The notes: generated from the letters alone by a model not told the origin. Counted from the first letter of the stretch, positions 16,999 to 27,336 are shown. The stretch: 64,000 nt of DNA from Oscillospiraceae bacterium (GCA_017458335.1 JAFTFT010000029.1:62001-126000); one strand, 5' to 3'. Translations and numbers: made by a program.

Positions 16999-19548
16999 AT
17001 GGCACATAAGAGAGATTATAAACCCGAGGATATCGCATTTCCGAATCAGGTTATTACCGAGTCCGAGCTGGTCGGCGAGATGCAGCGCAGCTACATCGAC
17101 TATGCCATGAGCGTCATCGTCGGCCGTGCCCTGCCGGACGTGCGCGACGGTCTCAAGCCGGTGCACCGCCGCATTCTTTACACGATGTATGAGTCCGGGC
17201 TGACCTCGGACAAGCCCTTTAAAAAATCCGCCACCTGTGTCGGCGACGTGCTGGGTCATTATCATCCGCACGGCGACGCGTCGGTCTATGACGCGATGGT
17301 GCGTCTGGCGCAGGACTTCTCGATGCGCTACATGCTGGTAGACGGCCACGGCAACTTCGGTTCCGTGGACGGAGATCCTCCCGCCGCCTACCGATACACC
17401 GAGGCGAGGCTGTCGAAGATTTCCAACGAGATGCTCCGGGACATCGAAAAGGATACGGTGGACTGGGATCCGAACTTCGACGAGAGCCGGAAGGAACCCC
17501 GCGTTCTGCCATCCCGCTTCCCGAACCTGCTGGTCAACGGCTCCAGCGGCATCGCCGTCGGCATGGCGACGAACATCCCGCCTCACAACCTGAAGGAAGT
17601 CATCAACGCCTGCGTCTGTGTCCTGGAGAATCCGGACGCGGAGCTGAGCGATCTGATGCAGTACATCACCGGTCCGGATTTTCCGACCAGAGGCATCATC
17701 ATGGGCCGCAGCGGCATCCGCCAGGCCTATCTGACGGGCCGCGGCAAGGTCGTGCTGCGCGCCAGAACGGAGTTTGAGGAACACGGCCAGAACCGTACCC
17801 GCATCATCGTGACGGAGCTGCCCTATCAGGTCAACAAGCGACAGCTCATCCGCAACATCGCCGACCAGGTCCATGAAAAGCGCCTGGAGGGGATCTCGGA
17901 CCTGCGCGACGAGACCGACCGCAACGGTATGCGCATCGTCATCGAACTCAAACGGGACGCCAATCCCCAGGTGGTTCTGAACCGCCTCTTCGCCCAGACG
18001 GCACTGCAGTCCAGCTTCTCCATCAACATGCTGGCCCTGGTCAAGAACCAGACCCAGCCGAAGATTCTGACGCTGCGGAATATTCTGGACGAGTATCTCA
18101 CGTTCCAGGAGGATCTGATCGTTCGCCGCACCCGCTTTGATCTGAAAAAGGCGGAAGAGCGGGCACACCTGCTGGAAGGCCTGCTGATTGCCCAGGACAA
18201 CATCGATGAGGTCATCCGCATCATCCGGTCCAGCTATGACAACGCCAAACAGAATCTGATGGAGCGCTTCGGCTTTTCCGACGTCCAGGCCCAGGCCATC
18301 TGCGACATGCGTCTCATTCAGCTGCAGGGACTCAACCGCGAGAAACTTGAGGCGGAGTACAAGGAACTGGAAGAGAAGATTGCATATTACAAAGACCTTC
18401 TGGCCGATCCCGAGAAGATCAAGGGCGTGCTGAAGGACGAGCTCATCGCCATCCGCGACAAGTTCGGCGACGAGCGTAAGACCGAGATCCAGGATGTCGC
18501 GGATGAGATCGACATCGAAGATCTGATTGAAGAGGAGCAGTGCGTCTTTACCCTGACCCACGGCGGCTACATCAAGCGTCTTCCGGTCAGCGAGTACCGT
18601 GCCCAGGGCCGCGGCGGCAAGGGCGTACGAGCCATGGCGATGAAGGAGGAGGACTATGTCCAGACTGTCTTTACCGCCTCCACCCACGATCACATCCTGT
18701 TCTTCACCTCAAAAGGCCGCGTCTTTGTTCGCAAGGGATATCAGATTCCGGAAGCCGGCCGCAATGCCCGCGGAACGAACATTGTGAACATCCTTCCCAT
18801 CGAAATCGGAGACGAGAATGAGAAGGTCAGCGCCATGATCCGCGGCAGAGGCTATGAAGAGGACAAGTACCTGTTCTTCGTGACCAGAAACGGCACCGTC
18901 AAGCGTATCAGCCAGGCATCTCTGAAGAATCTGCGCAACATCGGCATCCGGGCGATCACGCTTGACGAGGGGGACGAACTCATCTCCGTCATGCCGACGG
19001 AAGGGGACGAGAACATCATGATCGCCACCCGCAACGGCCTTGCCATCCGCTTCCCGGAGAGCGACGTTCGCGTCATGGGCCGTACGGCCGTCGGCGTACG
19101 CGGCATCAGACTCCGCGAAGACGACGTGGTCGTCGGCGCCGGCAGCAGCGCGGAGGGGGAAGACATCCTCAGCATCACCGAAAACGGCTTCGGCAAACGC
19201 ACCGATGTGGGCGAATACCGCTTCCAGAGCCGCGGCGGCTTCGGTGTGACGAACCACCGGGTGACCGAGAAGACCGGCCCGGTCGCGTCTGTCAAGATGG
19301 TCCGGTCCGGCGAGGACATTCTGATTGTCACGGACGACGGCACGATGATCCGCGTGGCGGTGGAGAACATCTCCCGTTACGGCCGTGCCTCCCAGGGCGT
19401 GCGCGTCATGCGCCCGGTGACGGGAAGCCGCGTCATCGATATGGAAAAGACCGAGCGCGAAGAAGCGCCGGAAGCATCGGAAGATCTTCCGCTCCCGCAG
19501 GAGACGGATGACACGGACAGCGGCGAAACGGAACCGATAGAACCATGA
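16999..19548 (+). CDS. gyrA: DNA gyrase subunit A
   Basis: DNA cleavage and wrapping subunit, 849 residues. The N-terminal segment [20 protein letters not shown] and the quinolone-region helix [17 protein letters not shown] precede the catalytic tyrosine context ([12 protein letters not shown]). The C-terminal beta-pinwheel contains the GyrA-box-like sequence [13 protein letters not shown], which marks a true gyrase rather than topoisomerase IV. An acidic tail rich in Glu, Asp, Pro and Thr (about the last 35 residues) follows the pinwheel. The quinolone-pocket residue after GD is Ala followed by Ser, a drug-sensitive-looking pattern. The stop overlaps the rnhA start (ATGA). Confidence 0.97.
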   Translation: MAHKRDYKPEDIAFPNQVITESELVGEMQRSYIDYAMSVIVGRALPDVRDGLKPVHRRILYTMYESGLTSDKPFKKSATCVGDVLGHYHPHGDASVYDAMVRLAQDFSMRYMLVDGHGNFGSVDGDPPAAYRYTEARLSKISNEMLRDIEKDTVDWDPNFDESRKEPRVLPSRFPNLLVNGSSGIAVGMATNIPPHNLKEVINACVCVLENPDAELSDLMQYITGPDFPTRGIIMGRSGIRQAYLTGRGKVVLRARTEFEEHGQNRTRIIVTELPYQVNKRQLIRNIADQVHEKRLEGISDLRDETDRNGMRIVIELKRDANPQVVLNRLFAQTALQSSFSINMLALVKNQTQPKILTLRNILDEYLTFQEDLIVRRTRFDLKKAEERAHLLEGLLIAQDNIDEVIRIIRSSYDNAKQNLMERFGFSDVQAQAICDMRLIQLQGLNREKLEAEYKELEEKIAYYKDLLADPEKIKGVLKDELIAIRDKFGDERKTEIQDVADEIDIEDLIEEEQCVFTLTHGGYIKRLPVSEYRAQGRGGKGVRAMAMKEEDYVQTVFTASTHDHILFFTSKGRVFVRKGYQIPEAGRNARGTNIVNILPIEIGDENEKVSAMIRGRGYEEDKYLFFVTRNGTVKRISQASLKNLRNIGIRAITLDEGDELISVMPTEGDENIMIATRNGLAIRFPESDVRVMGRTAVGVRGIRLREDDVVVGAGSSAEGEDILSITENGFGKRTDVGEYRFQSRGGFGVTNHRVTEKTGPVASVKMVRSGEDILIVTDDGTMIRVAVENISRYGRASQGVRVMRPVTGSRVIDMEKTEREEAPEASEDLPLPQETDDTDSGETEPIEP

Positions 19549-19985
19549 AGCAGGTCAGCATCTATACCGACGGCGCCTGCAGCGGTAACCCGGGCCCCGG
19601 CGGCTGGGCCGCTATCCTGATCTACAACGGCGTGGAGAAAGAACTCTCCGGTGGCGAAAAACAGACCACCAACAACCGGATGGAGCTCTCCGGCGTCATC
19701 GCCGCGCTGCAGGCGCTGAAAGAGCCCTGCCGTGTGGATCTCTGGTCCGACTCCCGCTATGTGATCGACGCGCTGGAAAAAGGCTGGGCGGAGAACTGGA
19801 GAAAAAAGGGCTGGATGCGGAACAAAAAAGAACCGGCATTGAATCCGGATCTCTGGGAGACGCTGCTGAACCTGACGGCAAAGCATGAGATGCACTATCA
19901 CTGGGTCAAGGGCCACGCCGACAATCCCTATAACAACCGCTGCGACGCCATGGCGGTGGCGGAGCGGGACCGGTATGCCGGGTGA
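19545..19985 (+). CDS. rnhA: Ribonuclease HI
   Basis: Degrades RNA in RNA-DNA hybrids; 146 residues, similar in length to E. coli RNase HI. The catalytic acidic residues are visible in [30 protein letters not shown] and [12 protein letters not shown], and near the C-terminus in [14 protein letters not shown]. The ATG overlaps the gyrA stop by four bases, so it is co-translated with gyrase, which would link supercoiling with R-loop removal. Confidence 0.95.
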   Translation: MKQVSIYTDGACSGNPGPGGWAAILIYNGVEKELSGGEKQTTNNRMELSGVIAALQALKEPCRVDLWSDSRYVIDALEKGWAENWRKKGWMRNKKEPALNPDLWETLLNLTAKHEMHYHWVKGHADNPYNNRCDAMAVAERDRYAG

Positions 19986-20012
19986 AAACGGCGGCAGAAG
20001 GAGAAACGGAAC

Positions 20013-20582
20013 ATGCTCAATGTGAGAGAAGCGACCGCGTCGGAACTCGGCCGCTACTACAACGCAGTGAAGATTGATTTTGACCGGAGAGAGCTTCTGC
20101 CGCTCTCTTCGGTTCGAAGGGCTGTCCGCAGGGGAGATCAGGAATTTCTTCTGTTTTACGACGAGGAAACCGCCATGACGGAAGGCTATGCGCTCTGCGG
20201 CATCCGGAATGTCTACGGCTATGTGCTGCTGAAGTACTTCGGGATCTTTTCCTGGTATCAGGGACAGGGGCGCGGCGTGGAGGCCATGCGCCTGCTGCAC
20301 AAGCGCTACGCCGACCGGCAGGGAATCGTCGCGGAACTCACGGTCTTTGACGACAGCGGGGAAGGGGAGTATCTGCAAAAGCTCCGGCGCTTCTTCCGGC
20401 GCTTCGGCTATGAGGAAGTTCCCTTTGCCTACCGCCTGGGCGGCGCCGAGGTACTGCTCACCGCGAAACCGGTTCGCGGAACGGCGGAAATCAGACCGGT
20501 GGCAAGACGAATCCTGACAGATTTTTATTCCCGCTGTCTCAGCCCGGCAAAACTTCAATCCATGGTCGTTTTTGAGGAATGA
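20013..20582 (+). CDS. GNAT-like acetyltransferase, target unknown
   Basis: Protein of 189 residues resembling the Gcn5-related N-acetyltransferase fold. An N-terminal strand-helix region (VREATASELGRYYNAVKIDF) precedes the acetyl-CoA loop pattern YQGQGRGVEAMRLLHKRYAD around residue 90, close to the Q/R-x-x-G-x-G/A motif. The assignment rests on this motif only, and the substrate is unknown. It begins 27 bases after rnhA with an AGAAGGAG ribosome site and overlaps the mfd start by four bases, so it belongs to the gyrA-rnhA-mfd string. Confidence 0.68.
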   Translation: MLNVREATASELGRYYNAVKIDFDRRELLPLSSVRRAVRRGDQEFLLFYDEETAMTEGYALCGIRNVYGYVLLKYFGIFSWYQGQGRGVEAMRLLHKRYADRQGIVAELTVFDDSGEGEYLQKLRRFFRRFGYEEVPFAYRLGGAEVLLTAKPVRGTAEIRPVARRILTDFYSRCLSPAKLQSMVVFEE

Positions 20583-23500
20583 AGGAATTAGTAAACCAGA
20601 TTCTGAACCATAAGGAACTGGCCGCCCTCCCGTCTTTGCTGGAGGGCGGCGGACTTCCTGCGCTCATTTCCGGACTCTCGGCGGTACACCGGGCAAATCT
20701 GGCGGCGGCGCTCTGCAATACGCTTGAAAAACCGCTGTTTGTGATCTGTCCGGACGACACCGCGGCGGAGAACTTTGCCCGGGACCTGCGCAGCATGCTG
20801 CAGCGCCCGGCGGGCTGCCTGAGCCTGCGGGAATACTGCTTTCTTCCGACTGAGGCGGTCTCACGCAGGGCAGAACAAAAAAGACTGGAAGTCTTCTCGT
20901 CCCTGCTGGAAAAGGCGCAGAAGGGCGAAACAACCGTGACGGTGGCTTCCGTCTCGGCCATGCTGCAGCGCACCATGCCGAAAGAACTGCTGCAGAGGGC
21001 GGCCTTCACCATCTCGTCGGCGGAAACCTATGCCGTCGAGGACCTGGAAGAGGCCCTCATCCGCTGCGGATATGAGCGCACGGAACAGGTGGAGGGCCCC
21101 GGCCAGTTTGCGCGCCGCGGCGGAATCCTCGACCTCTTTTCCCCGGCGGAGGAACAGCCGGTGCGCATGGAATTCTGGGGCGATGAGATCGACTCCATGG
21201 GGTATTTCGACATCTCCAGTCAGCGCCGTGACGAGACCGTCACGGAATGCAGAATTCTTCCCGCGGCGGAGGCGCTGCCGACCCTGACACCCGGCGGGAC
21301 GGAAACCCTGTGCCGGAAGATGGAGGAACTGGCCGAGCGGTATCAGAAGCGGCGTGGCAGCGCCTCGGCCGGGAAAATGGCCGCAACGCTCCGGCAGGAT
21401 GCGGAGAAACTCCGCAATCAGCTTAATATGCCGGATCTGGACCGCTGGCTCCCGCTGCTCTATCCGGCGGCAACCGGGTTTGACTATATCCCGGAGGACG
21501 CGGTCATCTTTGTGGATCAGCCGACCCGCTGCAGCGAGATGGCAAAGGAATACCGGAAGCAGCTGGGAGAGGACCTTCGCTCCCTGCAGAGGGACGGACT
21601 CTGCCCCTTCGAGGCGGAGAGCTTCTGTTTCCCGCCGGATGAGATCTGGAAGGAACTGGAGCAATTTCCCCTTTATGCCGGCGATTCCTTCACCCTCGGC
21701 AGAGGAAGCTTCCAGCCGAAGACGCTTCTCAGCATTCCGGCCAAGCAGCTTCCCTCCTACGCGGGCAATGCCCAGGCCGCGGCGGAGGATCTGAAGGTCT
21801 ATTTGAAGCAGAACTACCGTGTGGTGATTCTTGCGGGAGATGAGCGCCGGGCGAAGGTGCTGCAGGAATTTCTGCATGAGCACGGAACAGACGTGCTGAT
21901 CCTGCCGGAAATGGAGAAACTGCCCGGGCAGGGCGAATGCTGCATCGGTGTCGGTGCCCTCTCCTCCGGAATCGAGTATCCTTCGCTCAAGCTTGCTGTC
22001 CTGACGGATGCACAGCTGATCCGCGGAAAAAACAAAAGGAAAGCAAACAAAAAGCTCCCCGCCGACCGCAAGCGCATTGAGAGCTATTCCGACCTCTCCG
22101 TGGGGGACTATGTCGTCCACGAGACCCACGGCATCGGCCGCTTCGCCGGAATTGTCAAAATGCAGGTGGACGGGTTTGAAAAAGACTACATCAAGCTCAG
22201 CTACGCCGGAACGGATGTGCTTTATGTCCCCGCGACACAGCTGGACATGGTGTCCAAGTACACCGGCGGCGGAGAGGAGCGCCAGGTCAAGCTCTCCAAG
22301 ATGGGCGGAACCGAATGGGCCAAGACCCGCTCCCGGGCCAAGGGAGCGGCCAAAGACATGGCCAGAAAGCTGATTGCCCTCTATGCCGAGCGGCAGCGCC
22401 TGCCGGGTTATGCCTTCTCGCCGGACAGCAGCTGGCAGAGGGAGTTTGAAGAGAACTTCCCCTATACGGAGACAGATGATCAGCTTCGATGCACCGCCGA
22501 GATCAAGCAGGACATGGAGTCCTCCGTCCCGATGGACCGCCTGCTATGCGGCGATGTGGGCTTCGGAAAGACCGAGGTGGCCTTCCGGGCGGTGATGAAG
22601 TGCATCCTGGACGGAAAGCAGGCGGCGATCCTGGTTCCGACCACGGTTCTGGCCCAGCAGCACTACCAGACCGCCATGCAGCGTTTCTTCGGTTTCCCGG
22701 TGGAAATCGGACTGCTGAGCCGGATGGGCGTCGGCGGCGAGAACGGCAGGACCATCAAAAACCTGGAGACAGGCAAATGCGACCTGGTCATCGGAACCCA
22801 CCGCCTGCTCTCCAAGGACGTAAAATTCAAGAATCTCGGGCTTCTGGTGGTGGACGAGGAGCAGCGCTTCGGCGTGACCCACAAGGAGCACATCAAAGAG
22901 CTCTTCCGCGGCGTGGACGTGCTGACGCTCTCCGCAACCCCGATTCCACGCACGCTGAATATGGCCATGAGCGGCATCCGCGACATGTCCAGCATCGAAG
23001 AAGCGCCGGAGGACCGGCTTCCGGTCCAGACCTTTGTCATGGAACACGACTGGGGCATCGTCTGTGAAGCGATCCGAAGGGAGCTGCAGCGCGGCGGCCA
23101 GGTCTACTATCTGCACAACCGGGTGGAGGACATCGACCGCACGGCCTACCGCCTGTCCCAGCAGCTGGAGAATGTCACGGTGGCCGTCGCCCACGGCAAG
23201 ATGGACAAGAACGAACTCTCCCGGGTCATGGACAGCGTGGTGCGGGGTGAGACCCAGGTGCTGGTCTGCACGACCATCATCGAGACCGGCATCGACATTC
23301 CGAATGTCAACACCCTGATCGTGGAAGACGCGGACAAACTGGGCCTGGCGCAGCTTCACCAGATCCGCGGACGCGTGGGCCGTTCGACCCGCAGGGCCTC
23401 GGCCTACCTCACCTTCCGGCGGGACAAGGTCCTGACCGAGATCGCCGAAAAGCGTCTCAGCGCCATGCGGGACTTCGCGCAGTTCGGCGCGGGCATGAAG

Positions 23501-24109
23501 ATCGCCATGCGGGACCTCGAGATCCGCGGCGCGGGAAACCTTCTGGGCGCGGAGCAGTCGGGTCACATGGTGGATGTGGGCTATGACATGTACATGAAGC
23601 TCTTAAACGAGGCGGTGCTGGAAGAGCGGGGCATCCCGGTCCCCCAGCGGGCGGACTGCTCGGCCGACCTCGCGGTGGCGGCAAACATCCCGGACCGCTA
23701 TATTCCGTCCTCGGAGCAGCGGATGGATATCTACCGCCGCATCGCCCTGATCCGGACGGAGGCGGAGGCCGACGACCTGCTGGACGAGCTGATCGACCGC
23801 TACGGCGACCCGCCGCCGGGCGTGAACGCGCTGATCCAGGTGGCGATTCTCCGCGGCGTCGCCGGCAACGCCGGTATCACGGACATTGTGCAGAAACAGG
23901 GCGAGCTGCGCTTTACCCTGAAGGACTTTGATATGGAAAAAGTCTCCCTGCTGTATGCGCGGCCGGAATACAAAGGCAAGCTTCGAGTGGAGGCGGGCTC
24001 CAAACCCTGTCTCAGCCTGAAGATAAAATCCAAAAAGAACGTCATCGACGAGGCGCGTGAGTTTGCCCTTGCGTGGGGCGGCAACGGCCAGGAAAGGAGC
24101 ACAGCATGA
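20579..24109 (+). CDS. mfd: Transcription-repair coupling factor Mfd
   Basis: DNA translocase of 1176 residues that removes stalled RNA polymerase and recruits UvrA. The N-terminal UvrB-homology module (FARRGGILDLFSP) is followed by the RNA-polymerase-interacting domain (YVVHETHGIGRFAGI, DYIKLSYAG). The SF2 helicase motor shows GDVGFGKTEVAFRA (Walker A), VVDEEQRFGV (DEExQ-type Walker B), TLSATPIPRTLNMA and QIRGRVGRS. A C-terminal TRCF domain follows. The length and domain order are complete. Its start overlaps the GNAT-like gene and its stop overlaps the PpiC gene by ATGA. Confidence 0.97.
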   Translation: MKELVNQILNHKELAALPSLLEGGGLPALISGLSAVHRANLAAALCNTLEKPLFVICPDDTAAENFARDLRSMLQRPAGCLSLREYCFLPTEAVSRRAEQKRLEVFSSLLEKAQKGETTVTVASVSAMLQRTMPKELLQRAAFTISSAETYAVEDLEEALIRCGYERTEQVEGPGQFARRGGILDLFSPAEEQPVRMEFWGDEIDSMGYFDISSQRRDETVTECRILPAAEALPTLTPGGTETLCRKMEELAERYQKRRGSASAGKMAATLRQDAEKLRNQLNMPDLDRWLPLLYPAATGFDYIPEDAVIFVDQPTRCSEMAKEYRKQLGEDLRSLQRDGLCPFEAESFCFPPDEIWKELEQFPLYAGDSFTLGRGSFQPKTLLSIPAKQLPSYAGNAQAAAEDLKVYLKQNYRVVILAGDERRAKVLQEFLHEHGTDVLILPEMEKLPGQGECCIGVGALSSGIEYPSLKLAVLTDAQLIRGKNKRKANKKLPADRKRIESYSDLSVGDYVVHETHGIGRFAGIVKMQVDGFEKDYIKLSYAGTDVLYVPATQLDMVSKYTGGGEERQVKLSKMGGTEWAKTRSRAKGAAKDMARKLIALYAERQRLPGYAFSPDSSWQREFEENFPYTETDDQLRCTAEIKQDMESSVPMDRLLCGDVGFGKTEVAFRAVMKCILDGKQAAILVPTTVLAQQHYQTAMQRFFGFPVEIGLLSRMGVGGENGRTIKNLETGKCDLVIGTHRLLSKDVKFKNLGLLVVDEEQRFGVTHKEHIKELFRGVDVLTLSATPIPRTLNMAMSGIRDMSSIEEAPEDRLPVQTFVMEHDWGIVCEAIRRELQRGGQVYYLHNRVEDIDRTAYRLSQQLENVTVAVAHGKMDKNELSRVMDSVVRGETQVLVCTTIIETGIDIPNVNTLIVEDADKLGLAQLHQIRGRVGRSTRRASAYLTFRRDKVLTEIAEKRLSAMRDFAQFGAGMKIAMRDLEIRGAGNLLGAEQSGHMVDVGYDMYMKLLNEAVLEERGIPVPQRADCSADLAVAANIPDRYIPSSEQRMDIYRRIALIRTEAEADDLLDELIDRYGDPPPGVNALIQVAILRGVAGNAGITDIVQKQGELRFTLKDFDMEKVSLLYARPEYKGKLRVEAGSKPCLSLKIKSKKNVIDEAREFALAWGGNGQERSTA

Positions 24110-25458
24110 AAAAATTCTTGATCGGACTTCTGGTTCTCTGTCTTGTGGTGATCGGGGTTCTCGGCCTGACCGGAACCTCCCTCGGCAAATCCCCGGCAGT
24201 CCAGCACATTGTTTCTGAAGACGCAGCGGAAGCGGGAGTGGTCGGCGGAACAGACGGCGAAACCGAAATCCAGGTGACGGATGCAGCCGCCGAAGCACCG
24301 GATGCCGCCGCGGCTGAACCGGAGACCGCAGCAGCGGAAGCGCAGCCGGAGCAGGCGGAAGCGCCTTCTACAGTTCCGGCCGAACCCGCCGTTGCCTCCG
24401 GCAGGATCAACTATGAGGCCCTCTACAGCCTGTATGAGCCGGAGGAGAAGGTCTTGAAGGTCAACGACAAGGAGGAGACCTGGGGAGACTATTTCTATAT
24501 TCTCTTCACCCAGTGCGGCCAGATCGAGCAGTATTTCGACAGCATGGCTGCCTACTATGGGATGCAGTTCCACTGGGATGAGCCCGTTGAAGAGGAAGGC
24601 GAGGGCGACACCTATGCCGATGCCGCGCTGGAAAGCGTGGACAACCTGATGATCCAGCTCGGTGCGCTGGAGAAATTTGCCGCGGAGAACGGCGTCGAGG
24701 TCAGTGAGGAAATGCGCGACATGATCGAAGCGCAGAAGAAGCAGGACATCACCTCTGCCCTCGGAGAAGAGGGAACGGAAGAGGCCTTCTATGAGTATCT
24801 TGAGAAGATCCATCTCTCCCGGGACATGTATGACCGCATCGTGACCCAGAACTATCTGTATCAGGAGAGCTTCAACCGGCTCTACGGTGAAAACGCCGTC
24901 AACCTGCCCGACGAAGCCGCTCTGAAGTATCTGGAAGACAACGGGTACATTACCGCGGCGCACATCCTGCTGCTCAACACGGATGAAGAGAGCGGGGAGA
25001 AGCTGGATGAAGCCGCTCTGGCGGAGAAGAAAGCGGAGCTGGAAGCGCTTGTTTCGGAGCTGAGGGCTATCGAGGATGATACAGAACGCAAAGAGGCCTT
25101 CCTTCAGAAGGTGACGGAACTCAGCGAGGATCCGGGCAGCGCCCGGTATCCGGAGGGCTATACCTATACCGCCGGAACCATGGTGCCGGAGTTTGAAGCC
25201 GCCGCCGAGGCGCTGGAGGACTATGCCGTCTCCGACGTGGTGGAGACCAGCTACGGCTATCACATTCTTCTGCGTCTGCCGCTCTCCCCGGATGCCATCG
25301 TGGAGTTTTCGAGCACCACCGGAGAAGCCAGAACCGCGCGCATGCTGGCTGCCAATCAGGAATACGCTGAGAAACTGCAGGCCACAGCCGATTCCCTTGA
25401 GCTCGAGTGGCTCCCGGGCCATGAGCAGCCGGATCTGCTGAATTACGTTGCCGAGTAA
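24106..25458 (+). CDS. Secreted peptidyl-prolyl isomerase / foldase (PpiC-type)
   Basis: Extracytoplasmic foldase of 450 residues. An N-terminal hydrophobic signal/anchor (about residues 4-24) is followed by an Ala/Glu/Pro-rich linker (about 40-105), a SurA-like helical region and a parvulin domain (about 285-410). That domain is recognised by YITAAHILLLNTDEES and, at its end, VVETSYGYHILLRLP. There is no lipobox cysteine, so it is not a classical PrsA lipoprotein. I use the ATG at 24106, which overlaps the mfd stop; an upstream in-frame extension lacks a signal-like start. A strong bidirectional terminator follows. Confidence 0.88.
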   Translation: MKKFLIGLLVLCLVVIGVLGLTGTSLGKSPAVQHIVSEDAAEAGVVGGTDGETEIQVTDAAAEAPDAAAAEPETAAAEAQPEQAEAPSTVPAEPAVASGRINYEALYSLYEPEEKVLKVNDKEETWGDYFYILFTQCGQIEQYFDSMAAYYGMQFHWDEPVEEEGEGDTYADAALESVDNLMIQLGALEKFAAENGVEVSEEMRDMIEAQKKQDITSALGEEGTEEAFYEYLEKIHLSRDMYDRIVTQNYLYQESFNRLYGENAVNLPDEAALKYLEDNGYITAAHILLLNTDEESGEKLDEAALAEKKAELEALVSELRAIEDDTERKEAFLQKVTELSEDPGSARYPEGYTYTAGTMVPEFEAAAEALEDYAVSDVVETSYGYHILLRLPLSPDAIVEFSSTTGEARTARMLAANQEYAEKLQATADSLELEWLPGHEQPDLLNYVAE

Positions 25459-25490
25459 ACGGCAGGAGACAGCAGCTGCAAAAAAAACAG

Positions 25491-25521
25491 CAGCCCGCCA
25501 TCAGCATTTGATGGCGGGCTG
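25491..25521. terminator. Bidirectional terminator between ppiC-type gene and panE-like gene
   Basis: CAGCCCGCCATCA (25491-25503) and TGATGGCGGGCTG (25509-25521) form a perfect 13-bp stem with a 5-base loop. An A8 run on the 5' side (25480-25487) gives a strong U-tract for the leftward transcript. The rightward tail is weak. Confidence 0.9.
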
Positions 25522-25574
25522 TTCTGCGTCAAAACAAAGCCTGAGGAGAACCGGTCCTGTCAGTGAAGCTTCAA

Positions 25575-26525
25575 TTATTCCCGATACTGTTTTTCATAAT
25601 TGGACTGGATACAGAGGATCATTCGTGTGAGGGCGTCGTTGAGCGGTGTCGGTATGCCGCAGGCAGCTCCGTAACGGGAGATGGCCCCGTTTAGAAGCAG
25701 GATCTCCGTCTGCCGGTGATGGATCAGCACATCCTGCGCCATGGAGGGATAGTATGTGGCGAATCCGCTCTTCAGCCGCGGCAGTTCGTCCTGCAGCTCC
25801 GGCCAGAGGTCGAAGCCCGTCACGGCCCTGCAGACCGCGCAGCCCTCCGCCCAGACGGAGCGCAGAAGCTCGACACCTGCATCCTCTTTCAAATAATCGC
25901 CCACCTTCAGCCGCAGCAGGGCGGAAAGGGTATTGTAGCCGCTGTTGGAAATCGCCTTTTTCCAGACGTAAGGGCGCACGTCCTCATCAAAGACGGCCTC
26001 GCAGCCGCCCGCGCGGAAGAAGCGCTCCAGCTCCGCGCCCATCCGTTCGGAGAGAGGGCTCTTTTTGACTGCACCGAAGCGCATGATCACACCGCTCTCG
26101 GGTTTGCTGACACACTTGCCCGGCTCGGGCAGCTCTGTGCCGATCGTACCGAAGCCGTAGAGAATCTGCTCCGGCGGGAAATATCGGCAAAGCAGTTCGT
26201 CGTTTCCGAGCCCGTTCTGCAGGGAAACCACAGCAGTCTTTGGCCCTACGCAGCCGCGCAGATCGTCGATCAGCGCCTCGGTCTGTGTCGCCTTGACCAT
26301 CAGAATCACAAAATCCTGAATCTCAAGGTTCTTTGCGCTCTCCGCCGTATGAAATCCGGTCAGCAGTTCCTCCCCTTCCGGTGTTACGAAGAGCAGGCCC
26401 CGTTCCCGGCAAATGTCCATATGCGCCTTGTAGTGGTCAACCAGCGTGAGTTCGGCGCCGCCGCGGCGCAGATATGCCGCAAAAACACTTCCGGCCGCGC
26501 CGGACCCTATCATGGCTATTTTCAT
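25575..26525 (-). CDS. Ketopantoate reductase-family oxidoreductase (ApbA/PanE-like)
   Basis: NADPH-dependent reductase-like protein of 316 residues. The Rossmann motif is IGSGAAGSVFAAYLRRGG at the N-terminus. The family segments VVSLQNGLGN (nucleotide/substrate loop) and VWKKAISNSGYNTLSAL (catalytic lysine region) are present. The classic role is 2-dehydropantoate reduction for coenzyme A, but many paralogues act on other 2-keto acids. The start at 26525 overlaps the eda stop (ATGA), so it is translated with the KDPG aldolase. The pairing suggests a 2-keto-acid substrate linked to sugar-acid catabolism rather than CoA synthesis; this is inference. The chosen ATG is preferred over an upstream extension because KIAMIGSG then sits at the N-terminus. 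Confidence 0.83.
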   Translation of the reverse strand: MKIAMIGSGAAGSVFAAYLRRGGAELTLVDHYKAHMDICRERGLLFVTPEGEELLTGFHTAESAKNLEIQDFVILMVKATQTEALIDDLRGCVGPKTAVVSLQNGLGNDELLCRYFPPEQILYGFGTIGTELPEPGKCVSKPESGVIMRFGAVKKSPLSERMGAELERFFRAGGCEAVFDEDVRPYVWKKAISNSGYNTLSALLRLKVGDYLKEDAGVELLRSVWAEGCAVCRAVTGFDLWPELQDELPRLKSGFATYYPSMAQDVLIHHRQTEILLLNGAISRYGAACGIPTPLNDALTRMILCIQSNYEKQYRE

Positions 26526-27169
26526 CTTTGCTTCACCGCATTCACAAATTCTTGGGCCAGGGCTGTAATCCTGTCCCATTCACCGTTTTTGATCCACTCT
26601 TTGTTGACCAGATTCCCGCCGACTCCGAGACCGACGCAGCCGGCTTTCATGAAATCAGCCGCATTCTTCTCATTCACGCCGCCGACGGCCATGAGCGGAA
26701 TATGGGAAAGAGGTCCGCGTACCGCCTTGATATACCCCGGTCCTACGCTGCTGGCCGGGAAGACCTTGACCGCGTCTGCACCTGCCTCCCAGGCGGCCAG
26801 AATCTCAGTCGGACTGAATGCGCCGGGGAACAAACCCATACCGAGCGATTTGCCCATCCGGATGATTTCCGGCTGCGTCGTGGGCGTGACCAGATAATGT
26901 CCCCCGGCGTTGTAGGTCATGGCGACCTGTTCGGGGCGAATGACGGTTCCGGCGCCCACGAGAAGCCGTTCACCGAACTCCTTTTCCACTGCTTCGATGG
27001 CATTCGCGGTATCTTTCCAGGTTTCGGGAGCGCTTTGGTTATAGGTTACCTCCATCAGTCCGATCCCGCCCTCTTCAAAAGCGTGACCGAGCCGAACCAT
27101 ATACTTCGGAGAGAGCCCGCGGACAATCGCGACGATCTTTCTCTGCTGTACGTACTCCAGTGCCGTCAT
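26522..27169 (-). CDS. eda: KDPG/KHG aldolase
   Basis: Class I aldolase of 215 residues that cleaves 2-keto-3-deoxy-6-phosphogluconate to pyruvate and glyceraldehyde 3-phosphate (or 4-hydroxy-2-oxoglutarate to glyoxylate and pyruvate). KIVAIVRGLSP near the N-terminus, GAGTVIRPEQV, and the Schiff-base lysine in AGADAVKVFPASSVGP are visible. The ATG at 27169 has GGAGG 7 bases upstream, so an upstream extension is rejected. A consensus promoter (27247-27275, minus) drives it with the panE-like gene. It supplies the last step for the uxuA/uxuB/kdgK set at 59.4-63.2 kb. Confidence 0.93.
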   Translation of the reverse strand: MTALEYVQQRKIVAIVRGLSPKYMVRLGHAFEEGGIGLMEVTYNQSAPETWKDTANAIEAVEKEFGERLLVGAGTVIRPEQVAMTYNAGGHYLVTPTTQPEIIRMGKSLGMGLFPGAFSPTEILAAWEAGADAVKVFPASSVGPGYIKAVRGPLSHIPLMAVGGVNEKNAADFMKAGCVGLGVGGNLVNKEWIKNGEWDRITALAQEFVNAVKQR

Positions 27170-27246
27170 CTTATAACCTCCTATTTGACGAATTGTTCTT
27201 TTCAAAAAGCAAAGCTGCTGCAGATACATTTTTAAAATTCAAACTT

Positions 27247-27275
27247 AATATACAGAATGCATAAAAGTAAGTCAA
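27247..27275 (-). promoter_or_regulatory. eda promoter
   Basis: On the minus strand, TTGACT (27275-27270), 17-base spacer and TATATT (27252-27247). It is divergent from the M3 peptidase promoter at 27337. No copy of the AGAC-NN-GTCT palindrome was seen between them. Confidence 0.8.
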
Positions 27276-27336
27276 GTTTTCCCGCGGGTGTTTTTCTTAA
27301 AGAACGCATCAGAGGTTAGATTCATAAAAGTTGTCA

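Noticed and set aside
16780-18693. 637-residue minus-strand frame across gyrB and gyrA
   Set aside because: It spans two conserved gyrase genes on the other strand and shows no domain or start signal.
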